A DNA stretch of 9,415 bases from Methanobacteriota archaeon (GCA_005879065.1 VBLU01000135.1:1-9415); one strand, 5' to 3'. Positions 1 through 6,369 are shown, counted from the stretch's first letter. The notes: generated from the letters alone by a model not told the origin. Program-made: numbers and translations.

Positions 1-487
1 GTGTCAGCCGCTTGTGCGTGAGGCGAAGGAGCGTACCCTCGCCGTCGGGGGTGAGCTCCCAGCGTACGATGCTCTTCTCCCCCTTCGGGAGTTCCCTCCG
101 CGGCTCGACGTTCCACTCGTGTTCGAAGACCCTCGGCGGTTGCCACACGAGGATCTTCCCCGTCACGTGATATTGAGCCGGGCCGCTTCTGTAGTCGATG
201 TTCCCCCCTTCGCGCGCATCGAGGCGGGCTCGCGTCATATACCAGCGGGCGAGGTGCTCGGATTCGGTGAGGGCTTCCCACACGACGCGGATCGGGTGCC
301 GGATGCTTCGCTCGAATGTGATCGTGGCGTACTCGCCCTCGAACGTGACCGTGCCGCCTCGCGATGGACGGGTTGCCGTCATCTGGATCTGGCCTCCTTG
401 CCCTGCGCGCGGTGATTCCGAGCGAGGCATTATCAAACCACCGCTCGCATCTCCCGTTGGGATGCTTTCGCGGAGCTTGTTTGTCAT
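1..487 (-). CDS. SRPBCC/AHSA1-domain protein, partial (3' end outside window)
   Basis: The 162 visible residues form an AHSA1-like SRPBCC (START/Bet v1 fold) domain, a hydrophobic-pocket ligand-binding fold. From about residue 46 the chain reads VTFEGEYATITFERSI, then RVVWEALTESEHLARWYM, a glycine turn, VTGKILVWQPPRVFEHEW and a final strand RWELTPDGEGTLLRLTHKRL. This order matches the family; the C-terminal helix lies beyond base 1. The ATG at 487 overlaps the ArsR stop codon as ATGA and has GGAGG eight bases upstream (496-500). A second in-frame ATG at 382 has a perfect AAGGAGG ten bases upstream (393-399) and starts closer to the domain, so the shorter form may be the real or a second product. 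ArsR-SRPBCC pairs are common in prokaryotes, the SRPBCC partner usually being of unknown ligand. The family call is firm; the ligand is unknown. Confidence 0.85.
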   Translation of the reverse strand, partial: MTNKLRESIPTGDASGGLIMPRSESPRAGQGGQIQMTATRPSRGGTVTFEGEYATITFERSIRHPIRVVWEALTESEHLARWYMTRARLDAREGGNIDYRSGPAQYHVTGKILVWQPPRVFEHEWNVEPRRELPKGEKSIVRWELTPDGEGTLLRLTHKRLT

Positions 488-837
488 CGCTTCTTCCTCC
501 GAGCCTTTTCACCGGCGGCCCTGGCGTCGAGGTAGCGTTCCAGGGCCTCGAGCGTGTCAGGCCACATCGCCTGATATTTCGCGACCCACTCGTAGAGCTC
601 CGCGAGGCCTTGGGGCTTGATCGTGTAGACCCGCTCCTGCGCGCGGACGGTGACATCGACGAGCTTGGTGTCACGGAGTACCCTCAGGTGCTTCGAGATC
701 CCCGGCTGCGTGAGGCGAGGAAACCTCGCAACAATGGCCCCGGCGGTCCTGCTTCCGCCCGCAAGTAGGTCCAGGACCGCCCGGCGTGTCGGGTCCGATA
801 TCGCGAAGAAGACGTTCTTCGTCACGATCGTCCTCAT
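484..837 (-). CDS. ArsR-family winged-helix transcriptional regulator
   Basis: A 117-aa DNA-binding repressor-type protein. It opens with the ArsR signature FAISDPTRRAVLDLLAGG (residues 11-28). The recognition helix is around residues 42-55 (LTQPGISKHLRVLR), and the wing is LVDVTVRAQERVYTIKPQG. The C-terminal helix with W84, Y89, MW and LEALERYL is typical of the ArsR members that precede SRPBCC genes. It has no ELCVCD metal-binding cysteine box, so it is probably not an arsenic or metal sensor; what it senses is unknown. The ATG at 837 overlaps the stop of the upstream gene (ATGA), and its own stop overlaps the next start (ATGA), which indicates translational coupling. The frame stays open upstream to 1038, but that part is antisense-like sequence inside the preceding gene. 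It probably regulates its own operon from the promoter near 1725 (inference). Confidence 0.92.
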   Translation of the reverse strand: MRTIVTKNVFFAISDPTRRAVLDLLAGGSRTAGAIVARFPRLTQPGISKHLRVLRDTKLVDVTVRAQERVYTIKPQGLAELYEWVAKYQAMWPDTLEALERYLDARAAGEKARRKKR

Positions 838-1262
838 CCGAACTTCTTCTCGAGTTGAGCGAAAAAAGCCTTGGCGAGCCGCACGAAGTCGCTTTCGTTC
901 AACCGGACCTCTTCGCCCACCTTGAGTTTCAGCACGGACTTCTCCGGTGGGAGCTCCATTCCCGTACTGGCCGAGTTCGGCCACCCTGGCAGCCTGTCGA
1001 CTTGCAGCCTGCCCTGGTTGAGGAGGAGCGAGTTGCACAGGATGCGGACCTCGTTCAACGGATTACCGTCCTTCCCTTCGATGCCGGTGAGCCGGTGCAC
1101 GAACATGTAGTCCAGAAGGAGGACCTGGTCGTTGAAGAAGCGAGCCTCGAACTCCTTGGATGGCGCATTGCCGACTTGCTTTCGGTACGTCCGCAGGTCG
1201 GCATCGACCCTCGCACGACACGCCGCGATGTAGTCCTTGCTGTATTTCTTCATCCCGAGCAC
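834..1262 (-). CDS. Conserved-looking hypothetical protein of 142 aa in the ArsR operon
   Basis: I do not recognise a named family. The protein looks soluble: no signal peptide and no membrane segment. It begins with a basic helical part (KKYSKDYIAACRARVDADL), continues through a hydrophobic core with aromatic residues (RFFNDQVLLLDYMFVHRL, residues 41-58), then GIEGKDGNPLNEVRILCNSLL, a proline/glycine turn LPGWPNSASTG, and a C-terminal LKLKVGEEVRLNESDFVRLAKAFFAQLEKKFG that could be a beta strand pair plus helix. The dense polar/hydrophobic pattern and the GKDGNPLNEVR stretch look like a conserved single domain. The start is either GTG 1262, with GGAAGG about nine bases upstream, or ATG 1253. 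It lies four bases after the VOC gene and ends in an ATGA overlap with arsR, so it belongs to the same transcript. The context suggests a small-molecule stress or detoxification role, without proof. Confidence 0.75.
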   Translation of the reverse strand: MLGMKKYSKDYIAACRARVDADLRTYRKQVGNAPSKEFEARFFNDQVLLLDYMFVHRLTGIEGKDGNPLNEVRILCNSLLLNQGRLQVDRLPGWPNSASTGMELPPEKSVLKLKVGEEVRLNESDFVRLAKAFFAQLEKKFG

Positions 1263-1266
1263 GGGA

Positions 1267-1686
1267 TCATGCCTTCCCCCGAGTTTGGGCAGGTGCGGGG
1301 CCCGGCTGGAGCAGTGTCAGGTGGTTTCCGTCCGGGTCTGTGAAATAGGCGGCGATGCCGTAGTTCGCCTCGACGGGTGCGGGGTCCTTGAACTTCAGGC
1401 CGCGTGCCTTGAGGATCTCAACGTCCTTGCGGCAATCGTTCGTCTTGAACACCCAGTGGTTCCCGCCGCTCCCCGCCTCTGGAGGCGCGCGCGGATCCAG
1501 CTTGTACTTGCCTTCGAAGAGAATCATCTCGACGTCGGTCCCCTTCGGCGCGACCGTGAGCCAGCGAGGGCTGCCGGGGTTCTGATAATCCGCGCGCTTC
1601 TCGAAGCCGAGGACCTCCGTGTAGAACTTGAGGGCTTTCTCCTGGTCGCTCACGACAATGGGCACGTGGGTCAGTTTCTCGATCAT
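1267..1686 (-). CDS. VOC superfamily (glyoxalase/bleomycin-resistance/dioxygenase fold) protein
   Basis: A 139-aa protein with the paired beta-alpha-beta-beta-beta modules of the vicinal-oxygen-chelate fold. The first module is THVPIVVSDQEKALKFYTEVLGFE (split here as residues 6-29), ending with VEMILFEG. The second runs from NHWVFKTNDCRKDVEILKARG to AAYFTDPDGNHLTLLQ. Candidate metal ligands are H7, E53 and H77. The usual fourth position, glutamate in DPDGNxxE-type members, is T124 here, so classical glyoxalase I activity is unlikely and the substrate cannot be named. It is the first gene of the four-gene operon. The ATG at 1686 has GGAG nine bases upstream (1696-1699) and a TATA-like box at 1721-1730, giving a short leader. 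VOC genes with ArsR and SRPBCC neighbours are frequent in stress or xenobiotic-response operons (general knowledge). Confidence 0.88.
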   Translation of the reverse strand: MIEKLTHVPIVVSDQEKALKFYTEVLGFEKRADYQNPGSPRWLTVAPKGTDVEMILFEGKYKLDPRAPPEAGSGGNHWVFKTNDCRKDVEILKARGLKFKDPAPVEANYGIAAYFTDPDGNHLTLLQPGPAPAQTRGKA

Positions 1687-1720
1687 ATTCGTTTTCTCCG
1701 AAACGCTATATGACTAGTCG

Positions 1721-1730
1721 GTTATTTAAC
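1721..1730 (-). promoter_or_regulatory. TATA box of the VOC-ArsR-SRPBCC operon, nearly symmetric
   Basis: On the minus strand this reads GTTAAATAAC, about 40 bases before the VOC ATG at 1686. A start site about 26 bases downstream (near 1700) leaves a leader of roughly 14 bases that contains GGAG. The plus strand reads GTTATTTAAC, so the same box could also serve the divergent membrane-protein gene. Confidence 0.6.
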
Positions 1731-1882
1731 TCTTGGCTCATTTGGCTGGAACATTGGAACGGCCCACGCGTTCGGGCCGTGATTCAGACTTAACCTCGCT
1801 TTGGCGGGATGCTATCACGACGACGAAGCGGGACCGGCAAGCTATTAGCCGTCTGGCGGAGTTCGGCCGGCCGGCCAGTTCG

Positions 1883-2833
1883 ATGCGACCGCAACGAGAT
1901 AGGGGCCGGGGACAGGACCGCTTCGGGCCAGAGTCCGAATCGCGCCTCCAAGGAGTCTACGAGGACGACGAGGACGATCCTGCGACGCCTGCGCCTCGAG
2001 GTTCGTCCAACCGCCGCCAGCGGGTCGCGGCCGTCGCGATCGTCTTGGTGTTGGTCGTCCTGGCAATCTACGGTGCCAACATCTTCGAGTGGGTCACCGC
2101 GATCATGAATCCCCATCAAGATCCCTGCAATCCAGTCAATGTGACCCTCGACGAGATCCTGGGGCCCTCGTACCCGGCCCAATCGCTCAACGACAGCCGC
2201 TACTGGACCGGTCCTCAGGCCGGCGGGGTCCCGCACAAGAGGGCGCTCTCGCCTCCGTGCACGATTACAAACGCGGAGGGAGAGGTCGTGCCGACCTTCG
2301 TTCAGGTGACCGGGGTCTACCTGCGGAACTACTCGATCGCCCTCTACGATTGCTCGGACCATTTCAAGTACGTGAACGGCGGCGGGCCCTATCCGAACCA
2401 TCAAATCTTTTGCGATAACGTCGGAGACGTCCTGGCGATGGGGACGATGGATGGCCAGGTCCATATCGAGTTCGATCAGGACTGGCAGGCGAAGGGGCTC
2501 TGCGGCGCGGGCATTCCGTCGTGCGATACCGTGACGATCGCGGACTATCGATCCAACGGGACGATCTCGCTGGACTTTCGTGGGTATGTCTACTGGGACG
2601 ACGACCATTGGGAGATCCATCCGGCGACCGCTTGGAAGCCCTCTACGACGGCCAAATGGGCATCGGCCTCCGTGGAATCGACCTCGGGCCCCGCCGAATC
2701 GACCTACGTCCTCGAGCGCCCGTGGGGGCGAGTCGCGGTGTTCTGGGACGCGTTGATCTTCGTCCCGAACGCCGTGAGAATCTCCGCCGCCCGCACGACT
2801 TCGGACAGTGCGACCCGCTCGTCCGGCACGTGA
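1883..2833 (+). CDS. Single-pass membrane protein with cysteine-containing extracytoplasmic domain, function unknown
   Basis: From ATG 1883 the product is 316 aa. Residues 1-47 are charged and probably cytoplasmic, with an acidic run (EDDEDD) and a basic anchor (SSNRRQR). A single transmembrane helix follows at about residues 48-70 (VAAVAIVLVLVVLAIYGANI). The remainder is an outer domain with six cysteines (about C82, C126, C157, C177, C207, C214), several NxS/T sequons, HIEFDQDWQAKG, and a conserved-looking end YVYWDDDHWEIHPATAW. After that motif the last 60 or so residues are low in pattern and are encoded where the gene overlaps the M20 gene on the other strand, so they may be an unselected tail. 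The frame is open from TTG 1733 (366 aa), but that stretch shows weaker coding bias and touches the divergent TATA box; neither start has a clear Shine-Dalgarno. I cannot assign a family. Even cysteine number suggests disulfides (inference). Confidence 0.7.
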   Translation: MRPQRDRGRGQDRFGPESESRLQGVYEDDEDDPATPAPRGSSNRRQRVAAVAIVLVLVVLAIYGANIFEWVTAIMNPHQDPCNPVNVTLDEILGPSYPAQSLNDSRYWTGPQAGGVPHKRALSPPCTITNAEGEVVPTFVQVTGVYLRNYSIALYDCSDHFKYVNGGGPYPNHQIFCDNVGDVLAMGTMDGQVHIEFDQDWQAKGLCGAGIPSCDTVTIADYRSNGTISLDFRGYVYWDDDHWEIHPATAWKPSTTAKWASASVESTSGPAESTYVLERPWGRVAVFWDALIFVPNAVRISAARTTSDSATRSSGT

Positions 2834-3804
2834 ATCCGCTCCGTCTCGCCGGGTCCGAAGATGATAGACCGCGGATTGTGCGACGCGTAGTAGGCCATTT
2901 CGGTCCCGTACGCCACGCCGACGACTTCGGTCCCCGCAAGATCCCGAAGGATTCGCACGTGATCGGCCTCGGCTGAAACGGCGGCGGGTGGGACCTCGTG
3001 GAATCGCTCCAACGACACCCTCTCCCCAGACCCTTTTGCCGCGCCAAGCAGGAGGGCTTCGACGTCCGCCTTCGTCGTCCCGGGTGGGTGACGGCAGTCC
3101 AGGTCCGCGGAGCAGGTGTCGGCCACGAGGTTCGGTTTCGTCCCGCCTTGAATCGTCCCCAGGCTCACGGTGATTTCATGGAGCACGTCCCGCGGATGAC
3201 CGTACGGTTCGATCCGAGCGAGGAATCGCATCATCCGATACACGGCGTTGTCTCCGAGATGCGGTAGGCTCCCGTGGGCGCTCCTGCCGGACGTCGACGC
3301 GCGATACCAGAGCACTCCCTTCTCGCTCGCGACCACGCGCAACCGAGTGGGTTCTGCGACGACGACGGCCGCGGCATGCCTCACGAGATCGGACGGTGCG
3401 AGCTTCACCGCCCCGTGCATCGTCGTCTCTTCGTCCGTCGTGAAGAGGAGGGACACGGGAATTCCGGCATCCAAGAGCGCCCGCGCGGCCGCCAGCCCCG
3501 CGACGCACCCCGCCTTCATGTCCGCGGTGCCACGACCATACAGGAAATCGCCGTCCCACGAACCGAGTTCCCGGGTCCAACCGGACGCAATCGGGACCGT
3601 GTCGAGATGGCCGTTGAACAGGATGCCGCCCGAGCCGCTCGACGCCGTGACCGCCTTCACGTCCGCGTGCGGGGTCGGCTTGAGACCGAGTTCCTCAATC
3701 GATGCCGTCGCGGCACGGAGGATGGCGCGCATGTCCGTGTCCGGAGTGGAGGGAATGCCGACGAACTCGGTGAGGTTCTTCCGGACGTACTCGACCAGGT
3801 TCAT
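2704..3804 (-). CDS. M20-family metallopeptidase / ArgE-DapE-ACY1 type amidohydrolase
   Basis: A 366-aa di-zinc hydrolase of the family that includes ArgE, DapE, LysK and aminoacylase. The metal and catalytic residues are in place: FNGHLDTVP (H66, catalytic D68), GRGTADMKAG (bridging D95), FTTDEET (general base E125, ligand E126), AEPT (E151) and the C-terminal FGPGETERIHVPDER (H325). The inserted dimerisation domain contains SGRSAHGSLPHLGDNAV (H177). The substrate is probably an N-acyl amino acid or small peptide; whether arginine or lysine biosynthesis or salvage cannot be told from sequence alone. The ATG at 3804 overlaps the trmY stop (ATGA) and has GGAGG upstream. The last 20 or so residues after the conserved domain end (ILTAFGTK) are a basic tail encoded in the 130-base tail-to-tail overlap with the membrane-protein gene. 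Confidence 0.9.
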   Translation of the reverse strand: MNLVEYVRKNLTEFVGIPSTPDTDMRAILRAATASIEELGLKPTPHADVKAVTASSGSGGILFNGHLDTVPIASGWTRELGSWDGDFLYGRGTADMKAGCVAGLAAARALLDAGIPVSLLFTTDEETTMHGAVKLAPSDLVRHAAAVVVAEPTRLRVVASEKGVLWYRASTSGRSAHGSLPHLGDNAVYRMMRFLARIEPYGHPRDVLHEITVSLGTIQGGTKPNLVADTCSADLDCRHPPGTTKADVEALLLGAAKGSGERVSLERFHEVPPAAVSAEADHVRILRDLAGTEVVGVAYGTEMAYYASHNPRSIIFGPGETERIHVPDERVALSEVVRAAEILTAFGTKINASQNTATRPHGRSRT

Positions 3805-4382
3805 GCGCCCCTCCGGTCGAGTTCGTTATGCACGATGGCGATGGCGTGGTCCGTGTGCAATGCGACCGGGCCGACGCCGACCGCGAGGGCCCCGCGATCC
3901 CTCAGACCTCCTTCCTCATCCGCGGCCAGTTCCTGGTTATCGGAGAGCACGAAGGTCGCATCGGAGGGCAGAGCAGCCTGTCGGATATCCTTGCCGCCTT
4001 CCCTCAGGGCGACGAAAGTCGGGCCTAGGCGGTCGAGCGCCTCCGGGAATGTAGCGATGGAGCCGTACACGCCCGGTGAGAATTCGTGCTCGACTCGGGA
4101 TGCGTCCACGAGGGTCTGCCGGATCAGCGAGGCGTTCGAGCGAATGTCCGGCTGGTAGGATTTCAAACGAAAACCGACGAGGCGGACGAACCGTGGCGGA
4201 GCGGGTGGACCGAGGAGCAACAGCCCGATCTCAGAATCGCGGCGTATGCCGTGGGCCAAGAGAAGAGCCGCGTTGGCCGCGTTCAACAGGATGTCCATCC
4301 GACCCGCGCTTCCCGCGAGGTCGTCCAGGGGGAACCCCGGATCGGTGGACGCCCGATGGCCCACTGCGAAGAAGCGGCGCAC
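3801..4382 (-). CDS. trmY: tRNA (pseudouridine(54)-N1)-methyltransferase TrmY
   Basis: A 193-aa SPOUT-class, SAM-dependent enzyme that methylates pseudouridine 54 in the T-loop of archaeal tRNAs to N1-methylpseudouridine, the archaeal counterpart of bacterial m5U54. Visible family features are the N-terminal MRRFFAVGHRAST, the segment LDDLAGSAGRMDILLNAANA, LAHGIRRDSEIGLLLLG, RLVGFRLKSYQPDIRSNASL, and the trefoil-knot SAM site near the C-terminus: TFVLSDNQ (143-150), then VGVGPVALHTDHAIAIVHNE and LDRR. Length and order match the family throughout. The start is GTG at 4382 with no strong Shine-Dalgarno; a TATA box at 4429-4438 gives a leader of roughly 24 bases. It is coupled by ATGA to the M20 gene downstream, with no obvious functional link. 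This gene is the best single marker that the DNA is archaeal. Confidence 0.96.
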   Translation of the reverse strand: MRRFFAVGHRASTDPGFPLDDLAGSAGRMDILLNAANAALLLAHGIRRDSEIGLLLLGPPAPPRFVRLVGFRLKSYQPDIRSNASLIRQTLVDASRVEHEFSPGVYGSIATFPEALDRLGPTFVALREGGKDIRQAALPSDATFVLSDNQELAADEEGGLRDRGALAVGVGPVALHTDHAIAIVHNELDRRGA

Positions 4383-4428
4383 CCAGGGCCGAACGATCGC
4401 GGTACCATAAGGATTCGTCCAAACTGGC

Positions 4429-4438
4429 TTTATTTATC
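4429..4438 (-). promoter_or_regulatory. TATA box of the trmY-M20 operon
   Basis: Minus-strand GATAAATAAA, about 47 bases before the trmY GTG and 17 bases past the mutY stop codon. A start near 4406 would follow. The AT-rich stretch 4425-4454 also contains T runs on the minus strand that may help end the upstream mutY transcript. Confidence 0.55.
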
Positions 4439-4454
4439 TTATGAAACGAATAAT

Positions 4455-5423
4455 TCAAAGGAGGGCGAAGCTCTCGAGACCGGAAAGGGACTCGAGGGCC
4501 TCCCGATGGAACGGGACGAGGGGGAGCTGGAGGGCCTCCGCAATCGGGATCCAGCGGATTCTTTCGCTGCTGGAGGGATGCCGCGTCGGAGAACACCGAT
4601 AAATCGAGCCGAACCACTTTCGATGGGAGAACGTTCGGTCGACGGGGGACCATAGCGGCCCGACCTGAATCACGGATCCGGTCTGCTTCTTCACGAGCAT
4701 GGGCAGAGAGGTTCGCTCGGAGAGTCGCGACGGGACCTCCCCTCCGGGAAGGCCCCAGAGGCCACCGAGCAACGTCCCTGGTTCCCGGCGAACGAGGAGC
4801 ACCCGCCCCTTCGCTTCGATGAGGGCGAACGCGACGGGCACGGCTCGGGGCTTTTTCCGATTGGCGGTAATCGGGATCTGGCGCTCCTCACCTGCGGCCC
4901 GCGCGAGGCATTGATTCTCGAGAGGACATCGGTCGCAGGCCGGACGGGTCGGCGTGCATATCGTCGCGCCGAGTTCCATGATCGCCTGGTTGAATGCGCC
5001 GGGGGCGTCGCTCGAGACTAGGGTGGCGGCGAGCTCGATCAACCGGCGGCGGACAACCACGCCCGTGACATCCTCGTGGATTCGGAACAACCGCGCGAGG
5101 ACCCGTAGCACATTCCCATCGACGGCCGGGGCAACGATGCCGAACGCGATGCTCGCGATCGCTCCCGCGGTGTACGGGCCAATTCCAGGGAGGGCGGCCA
5201 GTACCTCGTAAGAGGGGGGCACCTTCCCAGCATGTTCCGCCACGATCACCCGCGCCGCGGCATGGAGACGCCTCGCGCGGCCGTAGAACCCGAGTCCCTC
5301 CCATACCGCGAGGACGTCGTCGACCCGCGTCCTGCGCCAGGGCAGATCACGCCGATTCGCGGCATACCAAGCGAGCAATCGGCTCCGGACCTCCGTCGGA
5401 GAGGGTGCGCCCATCGGGCGCAC
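4455..5423 (-). CDS. mutY: MutY-like adenine DNA glycosylase lacking the catalytic-Glu segment
   Basis: A 322-aa homologue of MutY, which removes adenine opposite 8-oxoguanine. Features in order: RRDLPWRRTR (24-33); WEGLGFYGRARRLHAAARVI; helix-hairpin-helix LPGIGPYTAGAIASIAFG (78-95); VDGNVLRVLAR with D102, the equivalent of catalytic D138 in E. coli; FeS ligands C156-x6-C163-x2-C166-x5-C172; linker; and a NUDIX-like C-terminal domain (GRVLLVRREPGTLLGGLWGL, FSHRKW at 265-270) that normally recognises 8-oxoguanine. Between R33 and V34 about 40 residues present in normal MutY are absent, including the DPYxxxVSExMLQQTQV helix with catalytic Glu (E37 in E. coli) and the base-pair-probing Gln. The reading frame is intact. 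By known chemistry it should be inactive as an adenine glycosylase unless this is a sequence or assembly error. The start is GTG 5423 or ATG 5414, inside a hairpin. It lies just downstream of ogg. Confidence 0.88.
   Translation of the reverse strand: MRPMGAPSPTEVRSRLLAWYAANRRDLPWRRTRVDDVLAVWEGLGFYGRARRLHAAARVIVAEHAGKVPPSYEVLAALPGIGPYTAGAIASIAFGIVAPAVDGNVLRVLARLFRIHEDVTGVVVRRRLIELAATLVSSDAPGAFNQAIMELGATICTPTRPACDRCPLENQCLARAAGEERQIPITANRKKPRAVPVAFALIEAKGRVLLVRREPGTLLGGLWGLPGGEVPSRLSERTSLPMLVKKQTGSVIQVGPLWSPVDRTFSHRKWFGSIYRCSPTRHPSSSERIRWIPIAEALQLPLVPFHREALESLSGLESFALL
5405..5423. repeat. Perfect inverted repeat over the mutY start codons
   Basis: GTGCGCCC and GGGCGCAC form an 8-bp GC-rich stem with a three-base loop. 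It covers both candidate starts (GTG 5423, ATG 5414). In the mRNA it would hide the start region; as DNA it could be a small operator. A chance result of GC-rich coding sequence is possible. Confidence 0.45.
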
Positions 5424-5489
5424 GATGCGCGGCGGCCTACATCAGAGATTCGGGAGCCGCGGTGGAGATCCCCCGAGGCATCGTAAATC

Positions 5490-5505
5490 AACCTTAAACA
5501 AGGTT
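5490..5505. promoter_or_regulatory. Palindrome containing the probable mutY TATA box
   Basis: AACCTT-AAAC-AAGGTT is a 6-bp inverted repeat in the 125-base gap between ogg and mutY. Its centre reads TGTTTAAG on the minus strand, a usable TATA-like element about 73 bases before GTG 5423. It could be the mutY promoter with an overlapping repressor site, or a weak stem-loop ending the ogg transcript. Confidence 0.4.
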
Positions 5506-5548
5506 AACATCGCCTCGTCGGCCTCGGAGCTCTCCCGGCCCCTTCTAA

Positions 5549-6208
5549 TCACTTGAAGATCTCGCCCGTCTCGCGGCTCCAGAACAACAGGTCGAGCGCG
5601 GCCATCGGTATCTCGATGTCGCCGGAGAAGCGTTCCATCCGTGACTCGATCGCAAGATATCGGTTCGCGGTCAGCGTGGGCGGCATGCGCCGAATTACTC
5701 CGTGCCGAATCAGATTCCTTAGGATATGCCGATCGAGAATCGCGAGTTGGTCACCACGTCCAATATTTCGGAGGAAGTGACTCGCCTCCTTCCAGCCAAA
5801 ACCATCGATTTCGCGGACGAGCCAGGCTCGCGCAACCTTCGCGTCCGCAAGGCCATCCAACGACTTACCAAGGATCGGTCCATTGGGCGGAAAGAACCGT
5901 TCCCGAGCCCGCACGATGTAGGCCGCCTTGTGATTGTGGAACCGCGTGCGAGGCCGGAGAAACGCCGCGACCTCGCGCTGGCGTCCGGGCCAGAGAAGGT
6001 CTCGTGCCACGAGGTCACGAACTGCCGCATCCGCCCCGTGGGCCTTCGATTGCACCGCGAGAATGCAGAAACACATCTCCTCGAAGAGCCGTTTGTCCGG
6101 GAGCGTCCCGACGCGTCGGAAGTCTTCGAGTCGCGAGAGAATCTTCTCCTTCTTCTGAGCGTACTCGGATCGGAGGACGGAAAGATCCCGGTACCCCGCC
6201 ACACACAC
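5549..6208 (-). CDS. ogg: 8-oxoguanine DNA glycosylase/AP lyase, archaeal Ogg2 type
   Basis: A bifunctional glycosylase that excises 8-oxoguanine and cleaves the abasic strand. It matches the Methanocaldococcus Ogg2 family: KILSRLEDFRR, then LFEEMCFCILAVQS, RFHNHKAAYIVRARE, and the helix-hairpin-helix GFGWKEASHFLRNIG holding the Schiff-base lysine, then LAILDRHILR with the catalytic Asp 19 residues later. It continues through MPPTLTANRYLAIE and ALDLLFWSRETGEIFK, ending in the lysine that contacts the damaged base in this family. I place the start at GTG 6208 or GTG 6202 (219 or 217 aa, close to the usual 207). The frame is open to GTG 6376, but those extra residues do not match the family, and such a start would overlap sodN and place the promoter inside it. 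No Shine-Dalgarno is seen. It is divergent from sodN and lies directly upstream of mutY. Confidence 0.9.
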   Translation of the reverse strand: MCVAGYRDLSVLRSEYAQKKEKILSRLEDFRRVGTLPDKRLFEEMCFCILAVQSKAHGADAAVRDLVARDLLWPGRQREVAAFLRPRTRFHNHKAAYIVRARERFFPPNGPILGKSLDGLADAKVARAWLVREIDGFGWKEASHFLRNIGRGDQLAILDRHILRNLIRHGVIRRMPPTLTANRYLAIESRMERFSGDIEIPMAALDLLFWSRETGEIFK

Positions 6209-6338
6209 GAAAAGGACGGATCGCGGATAAGCGTGCTCAACGCACGATGAGATGGCGCCTATGACGCATTCGCACTTTCTCCTGCGAACCTCGTCGGGCC
6301 CGATTGCGGGGAGGGACGACAACGTCTCACGCAGGAAG

Positions 6339-6347
6339 TTTAAATAA
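6339..6347 (+). promoter_or_regulatory. TATA box of sodN, probably shared with divergent ogg
   Basis: TTTAAATAA, preceded by a purine-rich BRE-like GCAGGAAG. The centre is about 27 bases before the sodN ATG at 6370, so transcription should begin at or next to the ATG and sodN would be leaderless. The wider sequence GTTTAAATAAC is almost symmetric and reads GTTATTTAAAC on the other strand, where it could drive ogg with a start near 6316 and a leader above 100 bases. Confidence 0.7.
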
Positions 6348-6369
6348 CGGAGTCCGCTACGAGACGACC

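Noticed and set aside
838..1038. N-terminal extension of the ArsR frame to 1038
   Set aside because: The added residues are basic and patternless, lie antisense-like within the preceding gene in another frame, and the ATGA overlap at 837 gives a better start.
1733..1882. Upstream extension of the membrane-protein gene to TTG 1733
   Set aside because: It touches the TATA box, has weak coding bias with many A/T third positions, and has no ribosome-binding site; kept only as an alternative.
1790..2620. Minus-strand open frame opposite the membrane-protein gene
   Set aside because: Its product is Arg/Asp/Val-rich with no fold pattern, while the plus strand has a clear membrane helix and paired cysteines.
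3204..3217. GGTTCGATCC, reminiscent of a tRNA T-arm
   Set aside because: It lies within the M20 coding frame, and no acceptor or anticodon arms can be built around it.
3274..4158. Long plus-strand open frame across the M20 and trmY genes
   Set aside because: It is antisense to two well-recognised genes and its translation is Arg/Pro-rich without domain pattern, typical of a GC-rich shadow frame.
5726..6250. Plus-strand open frame opposite ogg
   Set aside because: It is antisense to an unambiguous Ogg2 gene and shows no recognisable protein features.
6304..6369. Upstream extension of sodN to 6304
   Set aside because: It would run through the TATA box at 6339-6347; ATG 6370 gives a standard Ni-SOD propeptide.
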